Made by a program: the position numbers and the translations under genes. Shown one piece after another: positions 1 through 6,964 of a DNA stretch of 13,758 nt. This stretch comes from Deltaproteobacteria bacterium (lineage in GTDB: Bacteria > Desulfobacterota > Desulfobacteria > Desulfobacterales > Desulfatirhabdiaceae). Numbering within the stretch: the first letter of the stretch is position 1; each line of letters starts with the position of its first letter. The notes beneath the pieces were generated by a model, which saw nothing but the letters and a program-made list of their open reading frames with translations, was not told where the DNA came from and did no database searches. The stretch spans positions 1-13,758 of the forward strand of contig JAJYBO010000052.1 of NCBI GenBank assembly GCA_021778975.1, written 5' to 3'.

Positions 1-2
1 TA

Positions 3-347
3 TATTCTAAAGACGTGCTGAAAGATGTTCCACCAGCCTGTTTTCAGAAGTATTTTGTCCGAATGGCATCTCCCGGAGATACCTATCAGGTGCATCCAGG
101 CATTCGCGCCCTGGTGCGGCTGGGGAACCTGAACCTGATGAATGCCTGGCCGATGAAAGGGCCTTTCAACATTATTTTTTGTCGTAATGTAATGATCTAT
201 TTTGACCGGGACACCCAGCAGCATCTGATCAATCGCTTCTGGGAAATCCTGGAACCGGGCGGTTATCTTTTTGTGGGGCATTCCGAAGGTCTGTCGTCTA
301 TTACCCATAAATTCAAGTATATCAGGCCTGCCACTTATAAAAAGTAG
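3..347 (+). CDS. cheR: Chemotaxis protein methyltransferase CheR, C-terminal part (5' truncated by window)
   Basis: CheR transfers methyl groups from S-adenosylmethionine to glutamates on chemoreceptors, in the cytoplasm at the receptor array. The frame is open to the left edge, so only about 114 C-terminal residues of a normally 270-290 residue enzyme are present and the start is outside the window. What is visible is the last part of the Rossmann-type methyltransferase domain: an early VPPACFQKYF segment, the hallmark strand IIFCRNVMIYFD (about residues 58-69 of the fragment), then LEPGGYLFVGHSEGL and a terminal aromatic strand ending in YKK, all in the family order. The stop is TAG at 345-347. 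It is followed by a 160-bp gap and then cheD. CheR followed by CheD is a common order, both enzymes acting on the same receptor glutamine/glutamate sites. Identification is very secure; the fold's N-terminal half cannot be judged here. Confidence 0.95.
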   Translation, partial: YSKDVLKDVPPACFQKYFVRMASPGDTYQVHPGIRALVRLGNLNLMNAWPMKGPFNIIFCRNVMIYFDRDTQQHLINRFWEILEPGGYLFVGHSEGLSSITHKFKYIRPATYKK

Positions 348-376
348 AACCCGAAAACACAGCGAACACCGTGGTT

Positions 377-392
377 CGGCACTGCATCTGCT
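377..392 (+). promoter_or_regulatory. Candidate sigma-54 promoter upstream of cheD
   Basis: CGGCACTGCATCTGCT has the obligatory GG (378-379) and GC (390-391) separated by ten bases, as in TGGCACN5TTGC. It matches GGCAC fully and TGC of the -12 box. Transcription would start near 403, giving a leader of about 100 bases before the preferred cheD start at 508. No activator site was identified, and one chance match of this quality in 13 kb is possible. Confidence 0.4.
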
Positions 393-507
393 GTAATTGA
401 ACCAATGATGCGCCGGGAAAAGCCACGATACGGATGGCGGTGCAGTCGCCATGGTTTCAGTATCGCCATTATCAACCGATGACACCCAAAAATACAGACA
501 GGTAACA

Positions 508-981
508 ATGAATCATGTCGTACTCGTAGGGGATATGAAGACAGGTTGCAAAGGAGACATGATCGTAACCCATGCTCTGGGAAGCTGTCTGGGACTGATG
601 GTCTATGATCCCGGCGCCCGGGTGGGGGGGTTGCTTCATGCCATGCTTCCGCTTTCTAAAATCAATCCTCAGAAAGCGGAAGAAAATCCCTATATGTTCG
701 TGGATACGGGGGTTCCCGATCTCTTCAAGACCCTGTATGATCTTGGGGCCCAAAAATCCAGGATGGTGGTCAAGGCGGCAGGGTGCGGCCAGCCTCTGGG
801 CAACAGCGAAATGTTTAAAATCGGTGAACGCAACTATACGGTGTTGAAAAAGCTGCTCTGGAAAAATAACATTTTGCTTGAAGCCGAAGATGTCGGCGGC
901 ACTGCCAGTCGTACAGTGTATTTCGATTTATCCACAGGCCAGGTCGTGATCAGCAGCAAAGGAGTTAAAAGAGAACTGTGA
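508..981 (+). CDS. cheD: Chemoreceptor glutamine deamidase CheD (canonical, active-site complete)
   Basis: CheD deamidates (and can demethylate) receptor glutamines and, in CheC/CheX organisms, also serves as a partner of these phosphatases. Starting at ATG 508 gives 157 residues, the normal family size, and places the triad at Thr21, Cys27 and His44, exactly the numbering I recall for Thermotoga maritima CheD. These residues sit in THALGSC and GGLLHAMLP. Later family blocks are IGERNYTVLKKLL and the signature AEDVGGTASRTVYFD. An ATG at 451 would add 19 residues but lies in a hairpin (434-452) without a clear ribosome site, whereas AGGT lies four bases before 508. Usual CheD proteins carry FGGA near residue 90; here it reads AAGCGQPL, a mild deviation. 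The stop overlaps the next gene's GTG start by 4 bp, implying coupled translation. A second, altered CheD homologue is encoded at 9332. Confidence 0.94.
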   Translation: MNHVVLVGDMKTGCKGDMIVTHALGSCLGLMVYDPGARVGGLLHAMLPLSKINPQKAEENPYMFVDTGVPDLFKTLYDLGAQKSRMVVKAAGCGQPLGNSEMFKIGERNYTVLKKLLWKNNILLEAEDVGGTASRTVYFDLSTGQVVISSKGVKREL

Positions 982-1832
982 ACCAGAAAGAACTGAATCT
1001 GATATTGGACGATGTGAAGTCTTTTCCCAGTATGCCTGCGGCTGCATTGAAGCTCCTGTCACTGTTGAAAGACGAAAATGCCGCCACGGGGCAGGTCGAG
1101 CAGGTGCTGCGGTATGAACCCGGTCTGACAGCGAATATTTTGAAGATGACCAATTCAGCCTATTTTGGCCTGCCCACGAAGATAGGCTCCATTCGTCAGG
1201 CCATTCTGCTGCTGGGATGGAAAAAACTCATTCAGATCGTTCTGACATCCTGTGTCAGCGCGATCATTGACAAACCTGTTCAGGGTTACGATTTACCGGC
1301 CGGAGATTTGTGGCGACACTCCGTAGCGGTGTCCGTTGCTACCGAGACACTGGTCAAATTGCTGAAATTGTCCGTTCCGGACGAAGTGTTCACCGCTGCG
1401 CTGCTTCACGATATCGGAAAAATGGTTCTGGGACGCTATGTGGAGGCCGATATTCTCCAGATGGATCAGGAATCCCTCAATGACGTATCTTTCGAGCAGG
1501 TGGAGCGAAGCATGTTTGGCATTGACCACGCTGAGATTGGCGCCAAAATCCTTAAACGATGGTCATTTCCACCGACGATGATCTCCATCGTGCGCTGGCA
1601 CCACGAGCCAGATGCCGCGCCCAAACCCAACACAGCGATTGATGTGGTGCATGCCGCGGATGTTCTGTGTTTGATGGCCGGCATCGGGACGGGCCGTGAA
1701 GGTCTTCAGTATCAGCCCTCGGAAGCCGCTTCGACGCGGCTGGGGCTTACCCAGAAGCACATCGAAATCGTTGCCAGTCAAATGTTGCAATGGGCCAGTG
1801 AACTGGCGGCTTCCGTTCAAAGCGGAAGCTGA
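978..1832 (+). CDS. HDOD-domain signalling protein
   Basis: HDOD domains are helical relatives of HD-type phosphohydrolases, usually thought to be regulatory; their substrates are mostly unknown. The 284-residue protein is a single HDOD domain from about residue 10 to 210. The typical opening SFPSMPAAALKLLSLL is followed by LRYEPGLTANILKMTNSAYFG and an LLLGWKKL helix. HD-superfamily residues include His114, the His144-Asp145 dyad in ALLHDIGKMVLG, DHAEIGAKIL, RWHHEP and His225/Asp228. Because the HD dyad and later His/Asp residues remain, a residual hydrolase activity cannot be excluded from sequence. The GTG start overlaps cheD's TGA (GTGA), with a GAG four bases upstream, so it is co-translated with CheD. 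This adjacency suggests a role tied to adaptation or to second-messenger input, but that is inference. No receiver or GGDEF domain is fused. Confidence 0.9.
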   Translation: MNQKELNLILDDVKSFPSMPAAALKLLSLLKDENAATGQVEQVLRYEPGLTANILKMTNSAYFGLPTKIGSIRQAILLLGWKKLIQIVLTSCVSAIIDKPVQGYDLPAGDLWRHSVAVSVATETLVKLLKLSVPDEVFTAALLHDIGKMVLGRYVEADILQMDQESLNDVSFEQVERSMFGIDHAEIGAKILKRWSFPPTMISIVRWHHEPDAAPKPNTAIDVVHAADVLCLMAGIGTGREGLQYQPSEAASTRLGLTQKHIEIVASQMLQWASELAASVQSGS

Positions 1833-2003
1833 TGCGTATAGCGAGATCATTGGTCAGTAGATGATATTAAAAAGGTAACATACGGATTTTACCACAATAA
1901 CATGGCATGGTTCAGCTTCTTTATCGGTTATTCTGCTTTTGTGATCCGGGGGTAAGAACTGCCATGACCGTTTACAAGCTTTCAGAATGGGGAGTTCGGC
2001 GTT

Positions 2004-2393
2004 ATGGGGATCAATATCCTTGTGGTGGATGACAGCAGTGTAATGCGGGCAATGATCATCAAAACACTTCGTATGAGTAGTCTTGATCTGGGAGAAATTC
2101 AGGAAGCGGGCAACGGTGTCGAAGGACTGGACGCCCTTGCCCGTCAGTGGACGGATATGGTCATTTTAGATATCAATATGCCGGTTATGAATGGTGAGGA
2201 CATGCTGATACGGATGAGAGAAAATCCTGAGACCCGTGATATTCCGGCGGTCGTCATATCTACGGAAGGCAGCAAAACCCGTATAGACAGATTGATAAAG
2301 CTTGGGGCCAGTTTCGTCCATAAACCGTTTACCCCCGAACTGATTCGTAACACCATCAATCAGAGACTCGGTATAGGAGGCGACCATGAATGA
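2004..2393 (+). CDS. cheY: Chemotaxis response regulator CheY (single receiver domain)
   Basis: A stand-alone 129-residue receiver domain, phosphorylated by CheA and acting on the flagellar switch. The acidic pocket is Asp9-Asp10, the phospho-acceptor is Asp56 in VILDINMP, the switch hydroxyl is Ser86 in VVISTEGS, and the conserved lysine is Lys107 in FVHKPF. ATG 2004 is preceded by GGGGAG (1989-1994) at nine-base spacing. The next gene, a CheX-type phosphatase, starts inside its last codons with an 8-bp overlap, which is strong support for a CheY role instead of a generic response regulator. Family identification is certain; whether this is the switch-binding CheY or a phosphate sink cannot be read from sequence, since other CheY genes may lie elsewhere. 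The 171-bp gap upstream suggests either its own promoter or read-through from the HDOD gene. Confidence 0.92.
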   Translation: MGINILVVDDSSVMRAMIIKTLRMSSLDLGEIQEAGNGVEGLDALARQWTDMVILDINMPVMNGEDMLIRMRENPETRDIPAVVISTEGSKTRIDRLIKLGASFVHKPFTPELIRNTINQRLGIGGDHE

Positions 2394-2850
2394 ACAAAGA
2401 ATCAAGGATATGGCCCGGATCGTCATCAGTTCTTTAGAATCGCTGGCCTTTATGTTTTCATCTCTGGAACAGCGGCAGCCGCTTGACTTTGAGGAGGCGA
2501 TTATAGGGGCTGTAGCCTTTTCGGGCGAGTTTTCCGGGCGGTTGGCCATTGCTATAGCGCCGTCAATCCTGAGCGAACTGGCCGCCAACATGCTGGGAAT
2601 TGATGCTGATGAGATCGGAGACGTCCATCGCCACGATGCCCTGAAAGAAACCGTCAATATTATCTGCGGCAACTGGCTTCCGAGCGAAGCCGGCACCGAA
2701 GCGGTTTTTAATATTGGCGAACCGCACATTCTCACCCCCTCAGAAGCGGCATCCGCGCTGAGCGTCAAAAAACCGACAGTCCTGGCCACGATGAGCGTGG
2801 AAGATGAACCCTGCGATATCTATTTCTTCCGCGATGATTCCGACGCCTGA
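2386..2850 (+). CDS. cheX: CheX-type CheY-phosphate phosphatase
   Basis: CheX/CheC/FliY proteins dephosphorylate CheY-P using an ExxN motif on a long helix. In this 154-residue protein one such motif is clear: Glu88 and Asn91 in LKETVNIICGN, with the usual following Gly-Asn. CheC normally has two motifs and CheX one, so the single copy and the length favour CheX. Flanking segments agree: AFSGEFSGRLAIAIAPSI (an edge strand) and MLGID before the catalytic helix. The start ATG 2386 lies five bases after a perfect AGGAGG (2375-2380) and overlaps the end of cheY by 8 bp, so enzyme and substrate are translated together. The family commonly dimerises through edge strands; that is known of CheX and not visible here. 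No CheZ or CheC is in the window, so this is the local signal-termination enzyme. Confidence 0.85.
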   Translation: MNEQRIKDMARIVISSLESLAFMFSSLEQRQPLDFEEAIIGAVAFSGEFSGRLAIAIAPSILSELAANMLGIDADEIGDVHRHDALKETVNIICGNWLPSEAGTEAVFNIGEPHILTPSEAASALSVKKPTVLATMSVEDEPCDIYFFRDDSDA

Positions 2851-2924
2851 GCCGCCATGATATCGTGGTGTATCGGCGTATGAAGTCACTGTTCCCTCCT
2901 TATCTTCACAATTCATTCATAGAC

Positions 2925-2940
2925 TGGCATGATTTTGGCA
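2925..2940 (+). promoter_or_regulatory. Candidate sigma-54 promoter for the cheB-flgK-motAB-flgL operon
   Basis: TGGCATGATTTTGGCA matches the sigma-54 consensus TGGCACN5TTGC at eight of ten core bases, with GG (2926-2927) and GC (2938-2939) exactly ten bases apart. Predicted transcription start is near 2951, about 40 bases before the cheB ATG. It lies in the only sizeable gap (140 bp) before a long run of closely packed genes. Middle/late flagellar genes are often sigma-54 dependent in this bacterial group, which fits. Confidence 0.6.
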
Positions 2941-2990
2941 TATTCATCGGCAGGTTTCATGAATGATGTTCACATCACAGGCAGACACTC

Positions 2991-4031
2991 ATGATAAAAG
3001 TATTGATCGTTGATGATTCGGCTGTTGTCCGAAAGATATTGTCCGAAGAACTGGGCCGGTACAAGGATATCGAAATTATCGGCACAGCGGTGGATCCTTA
3101 TGTGGCGCGTGACAAGATTGTCAAATTGCAACCGGATGTGATTACGTTAGATCTGGAAATGCCGCGTATGGATGGTCTTTCATTTTTAGCCAAACTGATG
3201 AAGCATTATCCCATACCGGTGGTGGTTCTCAGTTCTCTGACGCCAAAGAACAGCGAGCTGGCCTTGAAGGCTCTGGAACTTGGGGCGGTCGAGGTTTTGG
3301 GAAAGCCCGGCACCGCCTATTCCACACAGAACATTTCGCAGAGCCTGGCGCGCGCCATCCGCGCCGCGTCGGTGGCGCAGATACAGCGAACCCCGGGAAA
3401 ATCCGAAACCACTGCCGTTACGATCAATACCTCGACCCTGCTGACCAACACCACTCACAAAGTGGTTGCCATCGGCGCTTCGACTGGCGGCACCAAGGCC
3501 ATCGAGGTTGTTTTGAGCGGTATGCCGGCGTCTTCCCCGGGAACCGTTATCGTACAGCATATGCCGGAGCATTTTACATCGTCGTTTGCCAAACGCCTGA
3601 ACGAGTTGTGCCAGATGGAGGTCCGTGAAGCGCGTGACAACGATCCGGTGGTTACCGGTGTTGCCCTCATTGCTCCGGGAAACCATCACATGTTGCTGCA
3701 TCGCAGCGGTGGCAACTATCTGGTCAGGCTCAAGGACGGCCCCATGGTCCACTATCAGCGGCCAAGCGTGGATGTGCTGTTTCAGTCCGTGGCCACTCAG
3801 GCCGGCAAGAACGCCATAGGGGTCATCCTGACCGGTATGGGGGCCGATGGCGCCAAGGGGCTTTTCTCCATGAAAGAAAGCGGCGCTTATACGATGGCCC
3901 AAAATGAGGAAAGCTGTGTCGTTTTTGGTATGCCCAAGGAGGCTATTAAAATGGGCGCTGTAGATAAGGTCGTGGCGCTGTCGGATATGTCTCGCTCCAT
4001 TGTTCAGGCGTTACAGCAGCGTTCGGATTAG
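2991..4031 (+). CDS. cheB: Protein-glutamate methylesterase/glutamine deamidase CheB
   Basis: CheB removes receptor methyl groups (and deamidates glutamines) when its receiver is phosphorylated by CheA. The 346-residue protein has an N-terminal receiver (about 1-120) with Asp8-Asp9 and acceptor Asp54 in TLDLEMPRMDG, a polar linker rich in Thr/Ser (about 130-155), and a C-terminal methylesterase domain. The catalytic triad is Ser164 in IGASTGGT, His190 in QHMPEHF and Asp286 in LTGMGADGA, the same numbers as in Salmonella CheB. The product-binding APGNHHMLL block is present. The start has only a weak AGG at nine-base spacing, but no in-frame upstream alternative exists. It is the first gene after the sigma-54-like promoter and lies 41 bp ahead of flgK, so adaptation and late flagellar genes appear co-transcribed. 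It pairs with CheR at the left edge of the window. Confidence 0.97.
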   Translation: MIKVLIVDDSAVVRKILSEELGRYKDIEIIGTAVDPYVARDKIVKLQPDVITLDLEMPRMDGLSFLAKLMKHYPIPVVVLSSLTPKNSELALKALELGAVEVLGKPGTAYSTQNISQSLARAIRAASVAQIQRTPGKSETTAVTINTSTLLTNTTHKVVAIGASTGGTKAIEVVLSGMPASSPGTVIVQHMPEHFTSSFAKRLNELCQMEVREARDNDPVVTGVALIAPGNHHMLLHRSGGNYLVRLKDGPMVHYQRPSVDVLFQSVATQAGKNAIGVILTGMGADGAKGLFSMKESGAYTMAQNEESCVVFGMPKEAIKMGAVDKVVALSDMSRSIVQALQQRSD

Positions 4032-4072
4032 TTTTTAGAAATGACAATTGCACCTCCAGAAAGGTGGCTCTT

Positions 4073-5473
4073 ATGACAAGCATTACAGCAGGTTTGTATA
4101 TCGGCAGGGATGCACTGATGGCGCAGCAGACGGCTATCAACGTGACGGGACAAAATATCTCGAATGTCAACACCCCTGGATATTCCCGTCAACGTGTAAA
4201 TTTTGAGAATACGTCCGTTCAGACAAGTGAAGGAAGTGTTGGCACCGGTGTCAGGGTTACCAGTGTCAACAGGGTGGTGGATCAGTTCATCAATGCCGAT
4301 ATCAATACTGCTCTGCAGCAGAAAGGCGCCTGGGAAGCCATGCAGCAGGCCACAGACCAGACGAATAACATTTTTACCGAAACAGCGACTCAGGGCATCA
4401 GCCAGCAAATGAGCAAGTTCTGGAATGCGTGGCAGGATGTATCCAACAATCCGTCCGGTTATTCCGAACGATCGGCGCTGCTCACCCAGAGTCAGACCCT
4501 TACCAGCAATATCCAGAACGTATATAAATCGCTGACTCAGGTGCAGACGGATATGGATGGCCATGTCACGGACGCTGTGAATCAAATCAACACGCTGGCT
4601 TCACAGATTGGCAAACTCAACGATCAGATCGCGCTGTCAGAAACGTCTTCCGGTACTTCCGCCAATGATCTGAGAGATCAACGAGATGCCCTGTTAAACC
4701 AGCTTTCCCAAAAAATCAACCTTACGTCCAGCGAAGACCCCGCAACCGGCAGGGTTACCGTTACACTGGGAGATGGTCATGTACTGGTCGGAACATCGCC
4801 TTACGGAAAATTGTCCACCATGGTCAATGCTTCTTCCGGTTACCATGATGTGGTCTGGGATACGGCGCCCACAACTTCCATTAACGGCAGCATCACGGCG
4901 GGTAATTTAAACGGATGGATAACGGCCCGGGATACCACCGTCGCCGGGTATAAAACCCAGCTCAATACCCTGGCGGCTCAACTCATCCAGAGCGTCAATA
5001 CCCTGCACACCGCGGGGACAGGGCTTGACGGTTCTACCGGGAACAACTTTTTCTCCGGCGCATCCGCCAGTGATATTCAGGTCAACCCGACCATTTCTGG
5101 CAATGTCAACAAGATTGCGGCCGCGGCGCCCGGTGCTGCTCCCAATGTTCTCAACGGAGACAACACTCAGGCGGTCGCCATTGTCAATCTTCAGAATTCG
5201 CTGACCATGAGTGGCAATACGACAACGTTCGGTGCTTATTACAGTTCTCTTGTATCCAGCGCCGGGACAGACAGCAAGAATGCTGCATCGAATTTCACCC
5301 AGCAGACAACCGCCGTTACGCAGATGCAAAATTTACAGGCGTCCGTTTCGGGCGTATCCACCGATGAAGAAATGGTCAATCTGATACAATATCAGCATGC
5401 CTATTCGGCTGCCGCCAAGCTGGTGGATACGGTCACCCAGATGATGGATACGGTTCTCAACATGGTGCGTTAG
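4073..5473 (+). CDS. flgK: Flagellar hook-filament junction protein FlgK (HAP1)
   Basis: FlgK forms the first ring joining hook to filament and is exported through the flagellar type III apparatus. The N-terminal D0/D1 coiled-coil signature is plain: SITAGLYIGRDALMAQQTAI then VTGQNISNVNTPGYSRQ. The C-terminal D0 segment is GVSTDEEMVNLIQYQHAYSA and ends LNMVR. The 466-residue length is shorter than the roughly 550 of enterics, owing to a smaller, variable Thr/Ser/Gly/Asn-rich centre. I choose ATG 4073, five bases after AAGGTGG (4061-4067); a GTG at 4064 would add three residues but lies within that ribosome site. Unusually, flgL does not follow directly: a PilZ-like gene and motAB intervene. 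No cysteine is expected or seen in the exported regions I checked. Confidence 0.95.
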   Translation: MTSITAGLYIGRDALMAQQTAINVTGQNISNVNTPGYSRQRVNFENTSVQTSEGSVGTGVRVTSVNRVVDQFINADINTALQQKGAWEAMQQATDQTNNIFTETATQGISQQMSKFWNAWQDVSNNPSGYSERSALLTQSQTLTSNIQNVYKSLTQVQTDMDGHVTDAVNQINTLASQIGKLNDQIALSETSSGTSANDLRDQRDALLNQLSQKINLTSSEDPATGRVTVTLGDGHVLVGTSPYGKLSTMVNASSGYHDVVWDTAPTTSINGSITAGNLNGWITARDTTVAGYKTQLNTLAAQLIQSVNTLHTAGTGLDGSTGNNFFSGASASDIQVNPTISGNVNKIAAAAPGAAPNVLNGDNTQAVAIVNLQNSLTMSGNTTTFGAYYSSLVSSAGTDSKNAASNFTQQTTAVTQMQNLQASVSGVSTDEEMVNLIQYQHAYSAAAKLVDTVTQMMDTVLNMVR

Positions 5474-5527
5474 CCATATGGAGTGTATGAATGATGATTA
5501 CCGCTCTGGTGAAACAGGAATATGCGT

Positions 5528-6079
5528 ATGACGACGGGAGCCGCCGAACGACAGTCATCATTTCGTGTTGATGATATCCTTCCGGTTATACTTAAAAAAC
5601 TGGAGAGTGAAGAGGCCTGCACCAAGGCAAGGCTTTATGCCGGATTTTATGCGGGGGTGGGGGTGTCGGTGCTGGACGAGGAGTTGCCCGACGAATCCAT
5701 CAATCCCAAAATATGGAAAAAACTGATTGCAATTGACACCAAATTGAATTTAATACTGGAGAAACTGGTTCAGCACAGTGAGGGGTTTTCTCAGGCCGAA
5801 AACCGTCAGGTGTCCGTCAGCGATGAAGATATCCGGGTTATAACACCCGAAGTGTTCAGCCTGAACGATTTGCTTGAAATAAAGGTGCTGTTGCCGGTCA
5901 ATGCCCCCACCTGGGTCATTTTGTACGGAAGGGTAATGGACATCCATGCCGCCAGTTCCCGGCAGAATGATGTTACAATTCAGTTTTCCGAAATGGATGA
6001 CGATATACGGCAGGTGGTTGGGTTTTATGTCATGAATCGTCAGCGGGAGATCGTTCGCAAGCTCAGATCATCAAATTAA
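5528..6079 (+). CDS. PilZ-like protein with degenerate c-di-GMP motif
   Basis: A 183-residue soluble protein. Its N-terminal half (about 10-85) is helical, with a segment IDTKLNLILEKLV common in delta-proteobacterial PilZ proteins. The C-terminal half (about 90-175) follows a PilZ barrel pattern: LLEIKVLLP, WVILYGRVMDIH, VTIQFSEMDDDIRQ and an end helix NRQREIVRKLR. The canonical NxSxxG loop is replaced by Ser96-x-Ser98-x-x-Asp101 (SVSDED) and the upstream RxxxR is missing, only Arg93 being present. It is therefore likely a non-binding or altered PilZ domain. ATG 5528 is preferred because CAGGA lies about eight bases upstream; ATG 5522 is too close. It sits 54 bp after flgK and 21 bp before motA, the position of a possible YcgR-like stator regulator, which is inference from context. 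An alternative is a flagellar assembly or chaperone role. Confidence 0.7.
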   Translation: MTTGAAERQSSFRVDDILPVILKKLESEEACTKARLYAGFYAGVGVSVLDEELPDESINPKIWKKLIAIDTKLNLILEKLVQHSEGFSQAENRQVSVSDEDIRVITPEVFSLNDLLEIKVLLPVNAPTWVILYGRVMDIHAASSRQNDVTIQFSEMDDDIRQVVGFYVMNRQREIVRKLRSSN

Positions 6080-6100
6080 CCAACAGGATATCACAATTTC

Positions 6101-6964
6101 ATGTTCGCCATTATCGGGGTTTGTGCTGTTGTTGCCGCCATCGGACTGGGGTATCTGATGGAGCATGGCCATTTCAGCGTTCTATTTCAGCCCGCGGAAC
6201 TGATCATTATTGGAGGCGCGGCCTTTGGCACTTTTATTATTGCTTCCCCCAAAAAAGTGCTGATACTGACGTTGAAATCCATCAGCAAGATATTCAGCAG
6301 TCATGAAATAGATCAAAAAGCGTATGTCGAACTGCTGCTGCTGCTCAACGAAATTTTTTACAAGGTCAAGCGGGAAGGGTTTCTGGCCATCGAGTATGAT
6401 ATTGATAACCCGGATTCCAGCGAGGTATTCAAAAAGTATCCGTCCGTCATTTCGAGCAGTTCAACCGTCAATTTTATCTGTGATAATTTTCGCACCATCA
6501 TTTCTTCGAATATGACGCCGCATGAGCTGGAAAGCCTCATGGAGGTTGATATGGCGGCTCAGGAACATGATGCCATGATTCCCCCGAATGCGCTTTCGAA
6601 AGTGTCGGATGGTCTGCCCGCGCTGGGCATCGTGGCCGCGGTGCTGGGGGTGGTGTTGACCATGGGCAAGATCAGTGAGCCTCCGGAAGTGTTGGGACAC
6701 AGCATCGCATCCGCGCTGGTGGGTACGTTTCTGGGAATTTTGCTCAGTTACGGGTTTATTGGCCCGATGGCGACCAATCTGGAAAATGCGGCCAAAGAAC
6801 ACGAAGCGTACCTGAATGTCATCAAAACCGCGATCGTGGCGATGGCCAGCGGCGCGGCGCCTCAGGCGGCTGTGGAATCCGCCCGGAGGGCCATTCCCAG
6901 CACAAGCCGACCCGGGTTTAACGAATTGAACGAGGAGATCAAAAATTGGAAGGGCAACCAATAA
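6101..6964 (+). CDS. motA: Flagellar motor stator protein MotA
   Basis: MotA is the four-helix stator subunit that surrounds MotB and pushes on the rotor protein FliG. Membrane segments are near residues 2-20, 34-50, 171-188 and 203-226, with a cytoplasmic loop between the second and third. Functional residues match E. coli numbering: Pro173 in GLPALGIVAA, Pro222 in FIGPMA, Glu98 in IEYDIDNP, and a basic Lys90-Arg91 where E. coli has Arg90. At 287 residues it is close to E. coli MotA (295), unlike the shorter PomA/MotA of about 250-260, so this is probably a proton-type stator. ATG 6101 has a distant AGGA twelve bases upstream. The gene overlaps motB by 19 bp, so the two stator subunits are translated together. 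It belongs to the cheB-flgL transcription unit. Confidence 0.97.
   Translation: MFAIIGVCAVVAAIGLGYLMEHGHFSVLFQPAELIIIGGAAFGTFIIASPKKVLILTLKSISKIFSSHEIDQKAYVELLLLLNEIFYKVKREGFLAIEYDIDNPDSSEVFKKYPSVISSSSTVNFICDNFRTIISSNMTPHELESLMEVDMAAQEHDAMIPPNALSKVSDGLPALGIVAAVLGVVLTMGKISEPPEVLGHSIASALVGTFLGILLSYGFIGPMATNLENAAKEHEAYLNVIKTAIVAMASGAAPQAAVESARRAIPSTSRPGFNELNEEIKNWKGNQ

Noticed and set aside
400..455. Similarity to the 3' half of a GEMM (c-di-GMP/cGAMP) riboswitch before cheD (AAAGCCACG... followed by a GGC/GCC hairpin)
   Set aside because: The required 5' half (AGGGCAAACC, GAAA-capped stem, CGCAAAGCC) is absent. A covariance search with the GEMM-I model would decide; a hit would reverse this.
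451..507. 19-residue N-terminal extension of CheD from ATG 451
   Set aside because: No ribosome site, start lies in a hairpin, and the shorter form matches family length and active-site numbering.
1903..1920. TGGCAT...GC sigma-54-like motif upstream of cheY
   Set aside because: Spacing between GG and GC is nine bases instead of the required ten.
1902..1955. 17-codon frame upstream of cheY
   Set aside because: No Shine-Dalgarno, very short, and no recognisable sequence.
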